A stretch of DNA of 64,000 nt from Xiamenia xianingshaonis (GTDB lineage Bacteria; Actinomycetota; Coriobacteriia; Coriobacteriales; Eggerthellaceae). Each line of letters opens with the position of its first letter. Within the stretch, counting starts at the first letter, position 1. The notes under the pieces were generated by a model, which made no database searches, was not told the origin of the DNA, and worked only from the letters and a program-made list of their open reading frames with translations. Position numbers and translations under genes: made by a program. Positions 53,607 through 64,000 of this stretch are shown piece by piece. The stretch spans positions 2,199,464-2,263,463 of the forward strand of contig NZ_CP072829.1 in assembly GCF_017945865.1 (NCBI RefSeq), read 5' to 3'.

Positions 53607-53682
53607 TGGTGGAGCATAGGGGGATCGAACCCCTGACCTCAGGCTTGCAAAGCCCGCGCTCTCCCAGCTGAGCTAATGCCCC
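53607..53682 (-). tRNA. tRNA-Ala(TGC)
   Basis: 76 nt with encoded CCA. Anticodon loop TTTGCAA gives TGC. Acceptor GGGGCAT/ATGCTCC with G-T, D arm GCTCAGCTGGGAGAGC, T arm AGGGGTTCGATCCCC. Confidence 0.95.
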
Positions 53683-53706
53683 TTGCTACTTCTTCTAGGT
53701 ATGACA

Positions 53707-53750
53707 ATAAACGCTCCACCGGCAAACTCGGCTCACGGTGGAGCGTTTAT
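53707..53750 (-). terminator. Terminator of tRNA-Ile
   Basis: AAACGCTCCACCG...CGGTGGAGCGTTT is a long perfect stem right after the tRNA-Ile gene on the minus strand. Confidence 0.7.
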
Positions 53751-53759
53751 TCGCAAAAA

Positions 53760-53836
<77 letters not shown>

Positions 53837-54152
53837 TTGAAAAAGTGCTTGTCTAATTTACAACGCGACAACACCAAGGTCAAGGATTTTCTTCACGGCG
53901 GGCAAGGCTCCATATTTCCTCGACAACTAAGAGAACGCTGACTGAATCGGTCATAATTCAACCCTCGGCAAGCGTCACGCCGTTGATCTTTGACCAAACA
54001 AATCACGTTTCCCAAGCTCTCGCAAGTTTTTGAATTGCCGGCAATGTTTCGGAACAAATGCCTATAATCAGAGACAGACTCCCTGCATCCTTAAAGCATT
54101 TCGCGTCGCGCTTGAGGGTTGACCGTTTCAAGAAGAACCGAGGTGACACGAA

Positions 54153-54665
54153 ATGACACCCGTTGCCATCCAGACCCTCATCGTGTCGACGAATGGCGCG
54201 CCTTCCGTTGTCGTGCTTCGGCCGATGGAAGACTCGCCGGAAAACGGACGCATCCGCATCGTTCCCATCTGGATCGGGCTGCACGAGGCGTCTCAGCTGG
54301 GCCTCGCCTTGGAAAACACGCGGTTCGCCCGCCCGATGACCCATGATCTGTTCCTCGACGCCACAACGAACCTCGACGCCGTCATCGATCACGTGCTCAT
54401 CAACAAGGTGCAAGGGTCCACGTTCTTCTCGCAGCTCGTGCTGAAGCAGTACGACCGCCTCATCTCCCTCGACGCCCGCCCGAGCGACGCCATCGCGCTC
54501 GCCATCCGCCAGAAAGCGCCGCTTTACATCGAAGAAAGCGTTCTCGACCAGGCGTCGCTCCCGTACGTGATAAAACGCTCGAACGCCGCGCAAGCCACCG
54601 AAAAGGAGCTGGCGGACTTCCGGGCCTTCGTGGCGAACCTGGCCCCCGAAGACTTCGGCGCGTAA
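54153..54665 (+). CDS. BFN-domain protein (bifunctional nuclease family)
   Basis: 170 aa; GAGGTG lies upstream. The BFN/DUF151 domain covers 1-135: RIVPIWIGLHEASQLGLALE and LISLDARPSDAIALAIRQKA are its signatures, and the C-terminus is a short helical tail. Members have in vitro nuclease activity and are common in bacteria. It is convergent with gyrA and shares its terminator. Confidence 0.85.
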   Translation: MTPVAIQTLIVSTNGAPSVVVLRPMEDSPENGRIRIVPIWIGLHEASQLGLALENTRFARPMTHDLFLDATTNLDAVIDHVLINKVQGSTFFSQLVLKQYDRLISLDARPSDAIALAIRQKAPLYIEESVLDQASLPYVIKRSNAAQATEKELADFRAFVANLAPEDFGA

Positions 54666-54684
54666 GGAACTCGAGCGCCCCAAC

Positions 54685-54722
54685 AAGGAGGAAAGGGCCG
54701 CTTTCGCGGCCCTTTCCTCCTT
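54685..54722. terminator. Bidirectional terminator between the BFN gene and gyrA
   Basis: AAGGAGGAAAGGGCCG pairs with CGGCCCTTTCCTCCTT, loop CTTTCG. The right arm overlaps the gyrA stop codon (54721-54723). Confidence 0.8.
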
Positions 54723-57480
54723 ACATCTCGTCAATATCCGATTCGTTCAAATTCTGCGTCTCGACGGTTTGCGCCGTGTCGGTTTTCGTGGCGCGCTTCT
54801 TGCCGTAGGTGGAGATGGCGACGGCGGTGATGCGGTCTTTGTCCTTCACCTTCATGACGCTGACGCCTTGCGTCGAGCGGCCCAGCTCGGAAATGCCGGA
54901 CACCGGCGTGCGCACGACGACGCCCTCTTCGGACATGATCATAATCTCGTCGTCCGCGCCGACGACCTTCATCGCTGCGAGCAGGCCTTTCTTGTCGGTC
55001 ATCGTGATGGTGAACACGCCTTGGCCGCCGCGGTGCTGCACCGGGTATTCGTTGATGGGCGTGCGTTTGCCATAGCCCTTCTCGGTGATGACGAACAGAT
55101 CGGTGTCGGGGTGGGCGATTTCCATGCCGAGCACCTTCGCGATGGGCGGCACCTTCATACCGCGCACGCCCTGGGTGTCGCGGCCCATGGCCCGCACTTC
55201 GTCCTCGTCCCACACGATGGCTTTGCCGGCGGACGACACCATCACGACGTTCTCGCCCTTCGCCACGCGGCGCACGCTGATCAGCTCGTCCCCGTCCTTC
55301 AGGTTGATGGCGATCAGGCCGTCGCGGCGCGTGCGGTCGTACAGCTCCATCGACGTTTTCTTCACGTTGCCGTGGCTGGTCGCGAACATGAGGTATTCGT
55401 CGGCGGGGAAGTCCTTCGTTGCGATGACGGCGCTGATCTGCTCGCCCTTTTCAAGCGGCAGCAGGTTCACGATGGCGCTGCCGCGAGCGTGGCGCGACGC
55501 TTCGGGCAGCTCGTAGACCTTCAGGCGGTACACCTTGCCCTTCGTGGAGAAGAACAGCATGTAGGAATGCGTCGACGCGATGAACAGGTGCTCCACGTAG
55601 TCGTTGTCTTTCAGGTTCACGCCCTGCATGCCCTTGCCGCCGCGTTTCTGCTGGCGGTACGTCGCGACGGGAAGGCGCTTCACATAGCCGGCGCGAGTGA
55701 CGGTCACGACCATCTGCTCGTCGGCGATGAGGTCTTCCACCTCGATGTCTTTTGCCTCGCCGGACAACAGCGTCTTGCGCGGCGTGGCGTACTTCTTCTT
55801 GATTTCCAGCAGCTCTTCTTTGATGACCTGGCGCACCAAGGCCTCGTCGGACAGCACGCGATGGTAGTACTCGATGCGCTCGCGCAGTTCGGCCAGTTCG
55901 GCTTCGATCTTCTCGCGCTCCAAGCCGGTCAGGCGGCGCAGGCGCATCTCGAGGATGGCCGTCGTCTGCTTCTCGGTCAAACCGAAGCGTTCGCGCAGGC
56001 GCTGACCAGCCTCTTTGTCGGTTTGTGACGAGCGGATGATGGAAATGACCTCGTCGATGTTGTCGAGCGCGACGATGTAGCCGTCCAAAATATGAGCGCG
56101 TTCCTCAGCTTTTGCGAGCTCGTAGCGCGTCCGGCGCACAATGACGTCTTTCTGGTGCTCGACGTAGTGGTGCAGCGCCTCTTTGAGCGACAGCACGCGC
56201 GGCACCCCGTCCACCAGCGCCAGCATGATGACGCCAAAGCCCACTTCAAGCTGCGTGTGCTTGAACAGCTTGTTGAGCACGACCTGGGGAATCGCGTCCT
56301 TCTTCAGGTCGATGATGATGTCGATGCCGTGGCGGTCGGCGCCGTCGTGAATGTTGGAGATTTCCGGCAGCTTCTTGTCGCGCACGAGCTCTCCGAGCTT
56401 TTCGAGCAGGCGCTGGCGGTTGACCTGGTAGGGGATCTCGGTGATGACGATCTGGCTGCGGCCCTTCTTGTCCTCGACGATCTTCGACCGCGCCCGGATC
56501 TTCAGCGACCCGCGGCCCGTTTCGTACGCGTCGACGATGCCCTTCTTGCCCATGATGATGCCGCCGGTGGGGAAGTCCGGGCCGGGCAGCGCCTTCATGA
56601 GCTCTTCGGTCGAGACCTCCGGGTCGTCAAGCATGAGGCACGTGGCGTCGATGGTTTCGCCCAGGTTGTGCGGTGGGATGTTGGTCGCCATGCCGACGGC
56701 GATGCCGTTCGAGCCGTTGACCAGCAGATTCGGGAATCGCGCAGGCAAAACCGTGGGTTCTTCGAGCGATTCGTCGTAGTTGGGCTGGAAGTCAACCGTT
56801 TCCTTGTCCAGGTCGCGCAGCAGCTCCATGGCCGGCTTGTCCAGACGCGCCTCGGTGTAACGCATGGCCGCCGCCGAGTCGCCGTCGATGGACCCGAAGT
56901 TGCCATGGCCATCGATGAGCGGCACGCGCATCGAAAACGGTTGGGCCAGGCGCACCATCGTGTCGTACACGGCCGAGTCGCCGTGCGGATGGTACTTGCC
57001 GATGACGTCGCCGACGGTACGGGCCGACTTCATATGCGGGCGGCTGGGCGTGTAGCCCGATTCGTTCATGGCGTACAGGATGCGGCGGTGGACCGGCTTC
57101 AGGCCGTCGCGCACGTCCGGCAGGGCGCGGGCGACGATGACGCTCATGGAATACTCCAGGAACGACGCCTGCATCTCTTTGCCCAGATAAGCGCTGATGA
57201 CCGTCGTGCCTTCGCCGCCGTTGGCGTCCTCAATGACCGACCCGTGCGGATTTGCTATCAAAGAAGTATCAATAAGCGCCCGTGCCTTGTCCTCTTCGGA
57301 ACTGCCGATGCCGTGAACAGGGAAACCGGAGCCGTCGGCTGCGTCGTCGTCTTTTTCGCCACCCTCGGCCTCGAGGTCGCGCTGATGGTCGTCCTCGGCA
57401 CGTTCGAGCATTTCGCGAAACGCGTCGTCGCCCTGCGGCCCGCCGTTTTGCAGCTCGTCGTCTTCGTGATTGTCTGCCAT
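54721..57480 (-). CDS. gyrA: DNA gyrase subunit A
   Basis: 919 aa. Breakage-reunion domain from [20 protein letters not shown]; active-site Tyr in [23 protein letters not shown] keeps Ser at the usual quinolone position. C-terminal beta-pinwheel begins at the GyrA box ([10 protein letters not shown]). About 110 residues precede the catalytic start, roughly 80 more than usual, and these are very acidic. A shorter alternative start was not evident. Confidence 0.97.
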   Translation of the reverse strand: MADNHEDDELQNGGPQGDDAFREMLERAEDDHQRDLEAEGGEKDDDAADGSGFPVHGIGSSEEDKARALIDTSLIANPHGSVIEDANGGEGTTVISAYLGKEMQASFLEYSMSVIVARALPDVRDGLKPVHRRILYAMNESGYTPSRPHMKSARTVGDVIGKYHPHGDSAVYDTMVRLAQPFSMRVPLIDGHGNFGSIDGDSAAAMRYTEARLDKPAMELLRDLDKETVDFQPNYDESLEEPTVLPARFPNLLVNGSNGIAVGMATNIPPHNLGETIDATCLMLDDPEVSTEELMKALPGPDFPTGGIIMGKKGIVDAYETGRGSLKIRARSKIVEDKKGRSQIVITEIPYQVNRQRLLEKLGELVRDKKLPEISNIHDGADRHGIDIIIDLKKDAIPQVVLNKLFKHTQLEVGFGVIMLALVDGVPRVLSLKEALHHYVEHQKDVIVRRTRYELAKAEERAHILDGYIVALDNIDEVISIIRSSQTDKEAGQRLRERFGLTEKQTTAILEMRLRRLTGLEREKIEAELAELRERIEYYHRVLSDEALVRQVIKEELLEIKKKYATPRKTLLSGEAKDIEVEDLIADEQMVVTVTRAGYVKRLPVATYRQQKRGGKGMQGVNLKDNDYVEHLFIASTHSYMLFFSTKGKVYRLKVYELPEASRHARGSAIVNLLPLEKGEQISAVIATKDFPADEYLMFATSHGNVKKTSMELYDRTRRDGLIAINLKDGDELISVRRVAKGENVVMVSSAGKAIVWDEDEVRAMGRDTQGVRGMKVPPIAKVLGMEIAHPDTDLFVITEKGYGKRTPINEYPVQHRGGQGVFTITMTDKKGLLAAMKVVGADDEIMIMSEEGVVVRTPVSGISELGRSTQGVSVMKVKDKDRITAVAISTYGKKRATKTDTAQTVETQNLNESDIDEM

Positions 57481-57542
57481 ACCTTCCCTTTCTTATGAAA
57501 AGCGCGCTGCGGGCGGCGCGGCGGCCGCCCGACCGACGTCGT

Positions 57543-59486
<1,944 letters not shown>

Positions 59487-59520
59487 TCACTCACTCCTTC
59501 TGTTGCTGTGTTCAACGCTG

Positions 59521-59536
59521 CGTTTCACGTGAAACA
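59521..59536. promoter_or_regulatory. parS-like site 4
   Basis: CGTTTCACGTGAAACA, one mismatch to the perfect palindrome, 35 bp upstream of gyrB and about 3 kb from the DnaA boxes. Confidence 0.8.
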
Positions 59537-59706
59537 TGGAAAAGAGCAAAGAGAAGCGCATGCGGCCCCCTTCGCTCCCTCAAGCGTTCGGTTTCGTCTG
59601 TCTATAAGTGTTGGAAGTATACCACGCTTTTCCCGGTGAAGGGAGATTTCACGCCAAACACCCGCCATAAAATGCGATCTGCGGCGCGATCTCACCCGTT
59701 TTCGAC

Positions 59707-60900
59707 CTAAACATCGCTGGAATGGAATTCAGCCGTCTCTTGGCTTTCAGGTGCCGGTTTGGCAGCAACGGGCCGGGAAGGCGACGTGGGCGAGGACGCG
59801 GCCAGGTCGACAACGCGGGCGCGGGCGAGCAGGTCGTCATCGAAATAAGAGAGGTTCGTCGTGGTGACGAACGTCTGGATGTCGTCGGCCAGAAAATCGA
59901 TGAGCGCCCGACGCCGGGCGGCGTCGAGTTCGCTCATCACGTCGTCCAACAGCAGTATCGGCTGCTGGTGCAGGATTTCCTGGACGAGCGCCACTTCAGC
60001 GAGCTTCCACGCCAGCACGACGGAGCGCTGCTGGCCTTGGCTGGCGAAGTCCTCCACCGCAAGCCCGGCGACGAACAGCTCCACGCGGTCGGCATGCGGG
60101 CCGACGAGCGACCTGCCCCGCCGCAGCTCTTCGGGAAGCCGGCGTTCGAGCGCCTTTTCGAAGCGGGCCTTCGCTTCGTCGCGGTCGGGTAGATCGGCGG
60201 GCGTGGGCTCTTCGCTGGATTCCCATGACGGCACGTAGCGCCCGCTCAACGCCTCGTGCCCGCCGGTCAGTTGCGCGTAGCGCTCGGCCATGGCCGCGAG
60301 CAGGCGGGAGAACAGCGCGCGGCGGTACGCCTCAAGCGTCGAGCCGACCGTCGCAAGCATTTCGTTCAAGCTGGCCACGAGCAGCGGGTCGGCGCCCTCT
60401 TTGAGCGCCTTGTTCTTGTGCTGCAGCAGCTTTTCGTAGTCGCGCCTGATCAGGTAATGGTTCGCCGACAGCTGCGAGCCGAGGTCGTCAAGCGCGCGGC
60501 GCCGCAGGGCGCCCGCCTTCTTCGCCAAAAACAGGTCGTCGGGCGTGAACGCCACCGACGGCATGAGGCCGCGCAGCTCGGAGGCCGGCTTCGCCTTGCC
60601 GTTCAGCCGGTGGACCTTCTTGCCTTCCGCGATGGAAATGTCCAGGTCAAGGCGGCGGCTTCCGCTTACGACCAGCGCTTTGAGACGGGCATGCGTCGCC
60701 CCTTGCCGCACGAGCTGGCTCATGAGCGGATGGCGGAACGACCCCTGCGCCGTGAGCAGCGACACCCCTTCGACGACGTTCGTCTTTCCCACAGCGTTCG
60801 GCCCGACAAGCACCGTGAGCGGGCCGATGTCGTCGAGCGAAAACCGCTCGTAATTGCGGAAATCGACGAATTCCAGGCGCATCAGCGCAAGATTGTCCAT
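59707..60900 (-). CDS. recF: DNA replication and repair protein RecF
   Basis: 397 aa. Walker A GPNAVGKTNVVEG, MRLEFVDFRNYERFSLD at the N-terminus, signature SQGQQRSVVLAWKLAE, Walker B PILLLDDVMSELD. It loads RecA at gaps with RecOR. The C-terminal 40 residues are an Ala/Pro/Ser-rich extension. No DUF721 gene lies between recF and gyrB. Confidence 0.95.
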   Translation of the reverse strand: MDNLALMRLEFVDFRNYERFSLDDIGPLTVLVGPNAVGKTNVVEGVSLLTAQGSFRHPLMSQLVRQGATHARLKALVVSGSRRLDLDISIAEGKKVHRLNGKAKPASELRGLMPSVAFTPDDLFLAKKAGALRRRALDDLGSQLSANHYLIRRDYEKLLQHKNKALKEGADPLLVASLNEMLATVGSTLEAYRRALFSRLLAAMAERYAQLTGGHEALSGRYVPSWESSEEPTPADLPDRDEAKARFEKALERRLPEELRRGRSLVGPHADRVELFVAGLAVEDFASQGQQRSVVLAWKLAEVALVQEILHQQPILLLDDVMSELDAARRRALIDFLADDIQTFVTTTNLSYFDDDLLARARVVDLAASSPTSPSRPVAAKPAPESQETAEFHSSDV

Positions 60901-60918
60901 GCTGCGCCCGGCCCCTCG

Positions 60919-62022
60919 TTACGAAATGCGAACCGGCATGACCAGGTACAGGTACGACTCGTCGCCCTCGGCCGTGAAGATGCCGGGCTTCATGGAATCC
61001 TGCAGGTCGAGGTTCACGAATTCGGACGGCACCGAGCTCAGGCCGTCGACCAGGTACGCGCCGTTGAACGCGATTTCCATGCTTTCGCCCTCGCCTTCGC
61101 AGGAAAGGCTTTGCTGGGCGCTGCCCACGTCCTGGGCCACGGAGGAAAGCTGCACGATGGGCGCGTCCAGATCGACCGCGAAACGGACCGGCGAGCTCGA
61201 CTGGCTGAGCACCGATGTGCGCTTGACGGCGCTGAGCACGTCTTCAGTGCGCAGGCGGACGCGCGTCGCGTGCGATTCGGGCAGCAGCTGGCGGTAGTTG
61301 GGGAACACGCCGCCGATGCGACGGTTGATGAACACGGTGTTTTGGTACGTTACCACGACCTGGTTCTCAGACAGTCCCAGTCGCACGTCCTCTTCCGACT
61401 TCGGCAGGGCTGCGATCTCCTGCAAGAAGGAGCCGCCGATGACCGCCTCGAAGTCCTCAACGTCTTCGGCCGGCACCTGGGCCTGCGCAACGGCGAGGCG
61501 GTACGAGTCGGTCGCCACCATCTTCAGCACGTCGCCTTCGAGCGACAGCAGCACGCCGGTCAGGATGGCACGGCTCTCGTCGCGCGACACGATGCGGGCG
61601 ACCTTCTTCACCATGGACGAGAACAGCGGAAACAGCAGGCGAACCTCCTGGTCGGCCGCGACGTTGGGGAAGTCAGGGAAATCCTCGGGGCTGAGCGTCT
61701 TCACGTCGTAGCTGATGGTGTCGCACGTGATGGACGCCGAATCGCCGGCGTCGGCGATGTGCACCGCGGCGTCGGGAAGGTTCTTCACGATGTCGAGCAG
61801 AAGCTTGCCGAGAAACACCGTGCGACCCTCTTCCTCCACGAGCGCCGGCAACGTGTACTTGATGGATTTCACCAGGTCGGTCGATTGCAGGATCAGCGAA
61901 TCGCCTGCCGCCTCGGCGAAGATGCCGCCGGCGAGCACCGGCAGCGTCGACGACGCCGAAACGCCTTTCAACACGACGGAAAGGGCGGTTTGCAACTCGG
62001 TGCGATTGATGCTGAACTTCAC
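60919..62022 (-). CDS. dnaN: DNA polymerase III beta (sliding clamp)
   Basis: 367 aa from GTG after GAAGGTGG. Three clamp domains: MKFSINRTELQTALSVVLKG, FPNYRQLLPESHATRVRLRT and the C-terminal SYLYLVMPVRIS (VMPVR is the family end). It lies 18 bp upstream of recF and is the last gene before oriC. Confidence 0.97.
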   Translation of the reverse strand: MKFSINRTELQTALSVVLKGVSASSTLPVLAGGIFAEAAGDSLILQSTDLVKSIKYTLPALVEEEGRTVFLGKLLLDIVKNLPDAAVHIADAGDSASITCDTISYDVKTLSPEDFPDFPNVAADQEVRLLFPLFSSMVKKVARIVSRDESRAILTGVLLSLEGDVLKMVATDSYRLAVAQAQVPAEDVEDFEAVIGGSFLQEIAALPKSEEDVRLGLSENQVVVTYQNTVFINRRIGGVFPNYRQLLPESHATRVRLRTEDVLSAVKRTSVLSQSSSPVRFAVDLDAPIVQLSSVAQDVGSAQQSLSCEGEGESMEIAFNGAYLVDGLSSVPSEFVNLDLQDSMKPGIFTAEGDESYLYLVMPVRIS

Positions 62023-62227
62023 GGCGCCACCTTCTTCGAGGAATCGGACAGTGCAGCCTATTATAGTGTCCCGCCGCGAACATGAGCGGAGTTTTCCGGC
62101 AGGTCCACGCTCAAACTAGCTTTCGGCCGCAAGCCATGGGACGGCGGGTTCGGCGGCAAGGGCTCCGCCTCGATGCGTCGTCGACCTGAGCCAAGGTCTC
62201 AGGTCTCCTTTGGCTTAACCTCGGCTA

Positions 62228-62341
62228 CGCCCGTGGGGCCGCCAGGCACCCGGCCTTGCCGCTCCAGGCCCTCGTCTCGTGCAGAAGCACGCTTCCTCGG
62301 TCCTTCACGGCAACTCCGGGCACCTGGAGGCCCCACGGACC
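62228..62341 (-). ncRNA. Structured RNA-like element, copy B (beside oriC)
   Basis: Same plan as copy A. P1 spans about 23 positions with one mismatch (62231-62253 with 62316-62338). P2 TTGCCG/CGGCAA is conserved. P4 is CGTGC/GCACG with loop TTCT. The core GAGGAAGC and GACGAGG is conserved. The outer P1 half differs in sequence from A but stays paired. It occupies the dnaN-oriC gap on the strand of dnaN. Confidence 0.6.
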
Positions 62342-62420
62342 AGCGGTGCCGCCACGACGGAAGCGCCGTCCCACGACCCACGCGACAAACTCCGAACATC
62401 CCCGAATATACAGGGTTGAT

Positions 62421-62769
62421 TGTGGAAAAAGTGGAAAACGATGAATTCGGTGGAATACCGCTGTATAAGGCCAGTTCAACTGCAGTTTTCGGAGTTTTCC
62501 ACACTCTTGCCTTCCCAGAGTTTTCAACGAGCTTCGTCCAGGGCTTTCCCATCTTGTTCGATGTTTTCCACAATTTGGGGAAAACTCGCCGAAAACTCTG
62601 GAAAACCCGACGTAGAAGCGGTGGAAAGCTTGTTCGGTCTGTGAGTTTTCCACAATATTCCCTTCCGTTGGCCCAGTTCGATCCACATTCGGTGGATGAA
62701 ATGTTTAGAATGTCGTGGATGAAAACCGAAACATCGGACCGAAAACCCTTTCGAGATGCGGTGGAAAAC
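62421..62769. other. oriC: DnaA-box cluster
   Basis: Perfect TTTTCCACA boxes lie at 62495-62503, 62564-62572 and 62646-62654, and its complement TGTGGAAAA at 62421-62429. Variants GTGGAAAA sit at 62431, 62621 (GTGGAAAG) and 62761. The box matches the TTnTCCACA family. Position between dnaN and a divergent gene supports oriC. No AT-rich unwinding element is obvious beyond scattered AT tracts at 62580-62600. Confidence 0.85.
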
Positions 62770-62772
62770 CCC

Positions 62773-63993
62773 ATGAACGAACCAGAAACGCAGCATGGCG
62801 CAAGCCAGCACCCCGCAGACGACGCCGCGCCCTACGACTACACCTACGTGTCGTCGGTCGCCCGCATCGCCTGCTACGACGACCTGATGAGCGCGCCGCG
62901 CATCACCGAGATCCAACCCGCGCCCACGGCCGACTTCATCAACGCGCTGTCCTCGGCCATCTACGAGCAGGCGCACCAGTGGGACAGCCACATTCCCTAC
63001 ACGGTCATTCGCGAGGTGGCGGAAAACTACATCCACGCGCGGTTCACCGAGATGATCGTGTCCATCCTCGACCACGGCAACACCATCCGCTTCGCCGACC
63101 AGGGGCCGGGCATCCCGTTCAAGGACCGCGTGCAGATGCCGGGGTTCTCGTCGGCCACCGAGCCGATGAAGCGCTACATCCGCGGCGTGGGGTCGGGACT
63201 GCCCATGGTGAAGGAGTATCTGGAGTTCAACCACGGCACCATCACCATCGAAGACAACCTGGGCACCGGCGCGGTCGTCACCATCGGATTCGACCGGGAA
63301 GGGGCGGCCGGGGAAACGCAGCAGCAGGCGGAAGCCGACGCGCGCGACGCCCTGGAACGCGAGGGACAGGGGTCCTTTGCCGACGCGCAGCAGCAAGCCT
63401 CCCAGCCGGCCTACCAGCAGGTATATCCGGGAGCGGGCGGGCAAGATTTTGTGCAGCCGCACTATTTTGCGGCGCAGCAGGTCGAGCAGCAGGCACACCC
63501 ACAGCAGGCGCAGCCGTTCGCGGGGCAGCAGGCATACGCGCCGCAGCAGCTCGGACAGCCTGCAGCCTACCCCGCGCAGCAGGCCCAGCCGTTCGCAGCG
63601 CAACCGCAGTTCGCGGCGCAGCAGCAGGCGTTCGTCCAGCAGCAGGCCGCAGCAGGGCAGCTCGCGGCGCAGCAGCAGTTCGGACAACAGGCCGCCGCAG
63701 GGCAGCAGTTCGGGCAAACGCCCGCCGATCCCGCGTCGAACCTCCAAGGAATCGTCGCCGACCTGGCGCAACGCGAGCGCGAGGTGCTGCCGCTGTTCCA
63801 ACCGGGCGACCCTTTGCGCGTGACCGACGTCGTCAACTTGAGCGGGCTTTCCCCGTCCACCATCTCGAACGTGTTCACCAAGCTCGAGAAGAAAGGCCTG
63901 TTGCAGCGCGTCGGCAAGGATAAGCGCGAAGTCACTTCGCTCGGCGCCCAGGTCTCATCCGTGCTGCAGTCGCTGCCCAACCAGGCGCAGTAG
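62773..63993 (+). CDS. GHKL ATPase with Q-rich linker and winged-helix domain
   Basis: 406 aa. A DnaA box abuts the start; the ribosome site is GGTGG 8 nt upstream. Residues about 35-180 form an HATPase_c domain: N box REVAENYIHA, G1 FADQGPGIPFKD, G2 GVGSGLPMVKEYL. A Gln/Ala linker of about 130 residues follows, then a MarR-like winged helix (PLRVTDVVNLSGLSPSTISN, VFTKLEKKGLLQRVGKDKRE). No kinase His domain is visible. It stands beside oriC where dnaA would usually be. A DnaA-controlled regulator is inferred. Confidence 0.8.
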   Translation: MNEPETQHGASQHPADDAAPYDYTYVSSVARIACYDDLMSAPRITEIQPAPTADFINALSSAIYEQAHQWDSHIPYTVIREVAENYIHARFTEMIVSILDHGNTIRFADQGPGIPFKDRVQMPGFSSATEPMKRYIRGVGSGLPMVKEYLEFNHGTITIEDNLGTGAVVTIGFDREGAAGETQQQAEADARDALEREGQGSFADAQQQASQPAYQQVYPGAGGQDFVQPHYFAAQQVEQQAHPQQAQPFAGQQAYAPQQLGQPAAYPAQQAQPFAAQPQFAAQQQAFVQQQAAAGQLAAQQQFGQQAAAGQQFGQTPADPASNLQGIVADLAQREREVLPLFQPGDPLRVTDVVNLSGLSPSTISNVFTKLEKKGLLQRVGKDKREVTSLGAQVSSVLQSLPNQAQ

Positions 63994-64000
63994 GGAAGCG

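Noticed and set aside
62173..62772. Long N-terminal extension of the GHKL protein
   Set aside because: The frame crosses the structured element and DnaA boxes and has no ribosome site; the ATG at 62773 fits the domain start.

Overview
The window is GC-rich bacterial chromosome beside the replication origin. The right end holds the usual origin genes in the order gyrA, gyrB, recF, dnaN (54.7-62.0 kb, all on the minus strand), followed by a cluster of DnaA boxes (62.4-62.8 kb) that I call oriC. Four palindromic parS-like sites lie at 34.6, 44.1, 50.6 and 59.5 kb. Most genes run on the minus strand, away from oriC, so they are co-directional with the leftward fork. Protein content (many small lipoproteins, a TsaB-RimI-TsaD triple fusion, IS1249-like elements, OFA-type MFS, zinc-ribbon/YARHG protein) fits a Coriobacteriia actinobacterium, probably Eggerthellaceae. 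This assignment is inferred from gene content, not from a marker search.

Layout. 0-10.9 kb is an accessory envelope region: a truncated transglutaminase-like lipoprotein, a zinc-ribbon/YARHG membrane protein, a paired amidase and class A beta-lactamase-like lipoprotein, two related BrnT/BrnA-like toxin-antitoxin modules, and an SPFH/zinc-ribbon/lipoprotein operon with a divergent XRE regulator. 10.9-14.2 kb is a small island bounded by a perfect 56-bp repeat of the 3' half of tRNA-Thr. It carries an ArsS-like radical SAM/AhpD-like pair and an IS1249-like element. 14.2-33 kb holds a GH25 muramidase, a PopT/DUF368 transporter, a repeat-rich gap, CIRCE-groEL, a MoxR-VWA pair, a BspA-like leucine-rich protein, the t6A tRNA-modification genes (TsaBD/RimI fusion and TsaE), a DUF4143 ATPase, acetate kinase, a HemN/HemW-like enzyme and a small AbrB/MazE-like gene.

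33-52.7 kb is mostly housekeeping: purD, purA, an SbcCD/YhaNO-like pair, the rpsF-ssb-rpsR-rplI-dnaB operon, a lone ABC ATPase, a second IS1249-like copy, two tRNA-Ser genes, a PrsA-like foldase, typA, a DnaJ-domain protein and an OFA-family MFS permease. 52.7-54 kb is a repeat-rich tRNA-Ala/tRNA-Ile locus. 54-64 kb is the bifunctional nuclease gene, the gyrase-recF-dnaN block, oriC, and a GHKL ATPase/winged-helix protein lying where dnaA would usually be.

The most unusual content is non-coding. (1) A modular hairpin element is iterated downstream of tRNA-Ser and tRNA-Ala and regenerates the tRNA 3' end. (2) A roughly 110-nt structured element occurs twice, with compensatory base changes in its stems, once beside oriC. 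(3) Both share a helix-internal-loop-hairpin motif, GAGGA facing GACGA. (4) Intergenic gaps carry a 52-bp alternating inverted-repeat array and a dispersed family that starts with a 20-nt conserved block.
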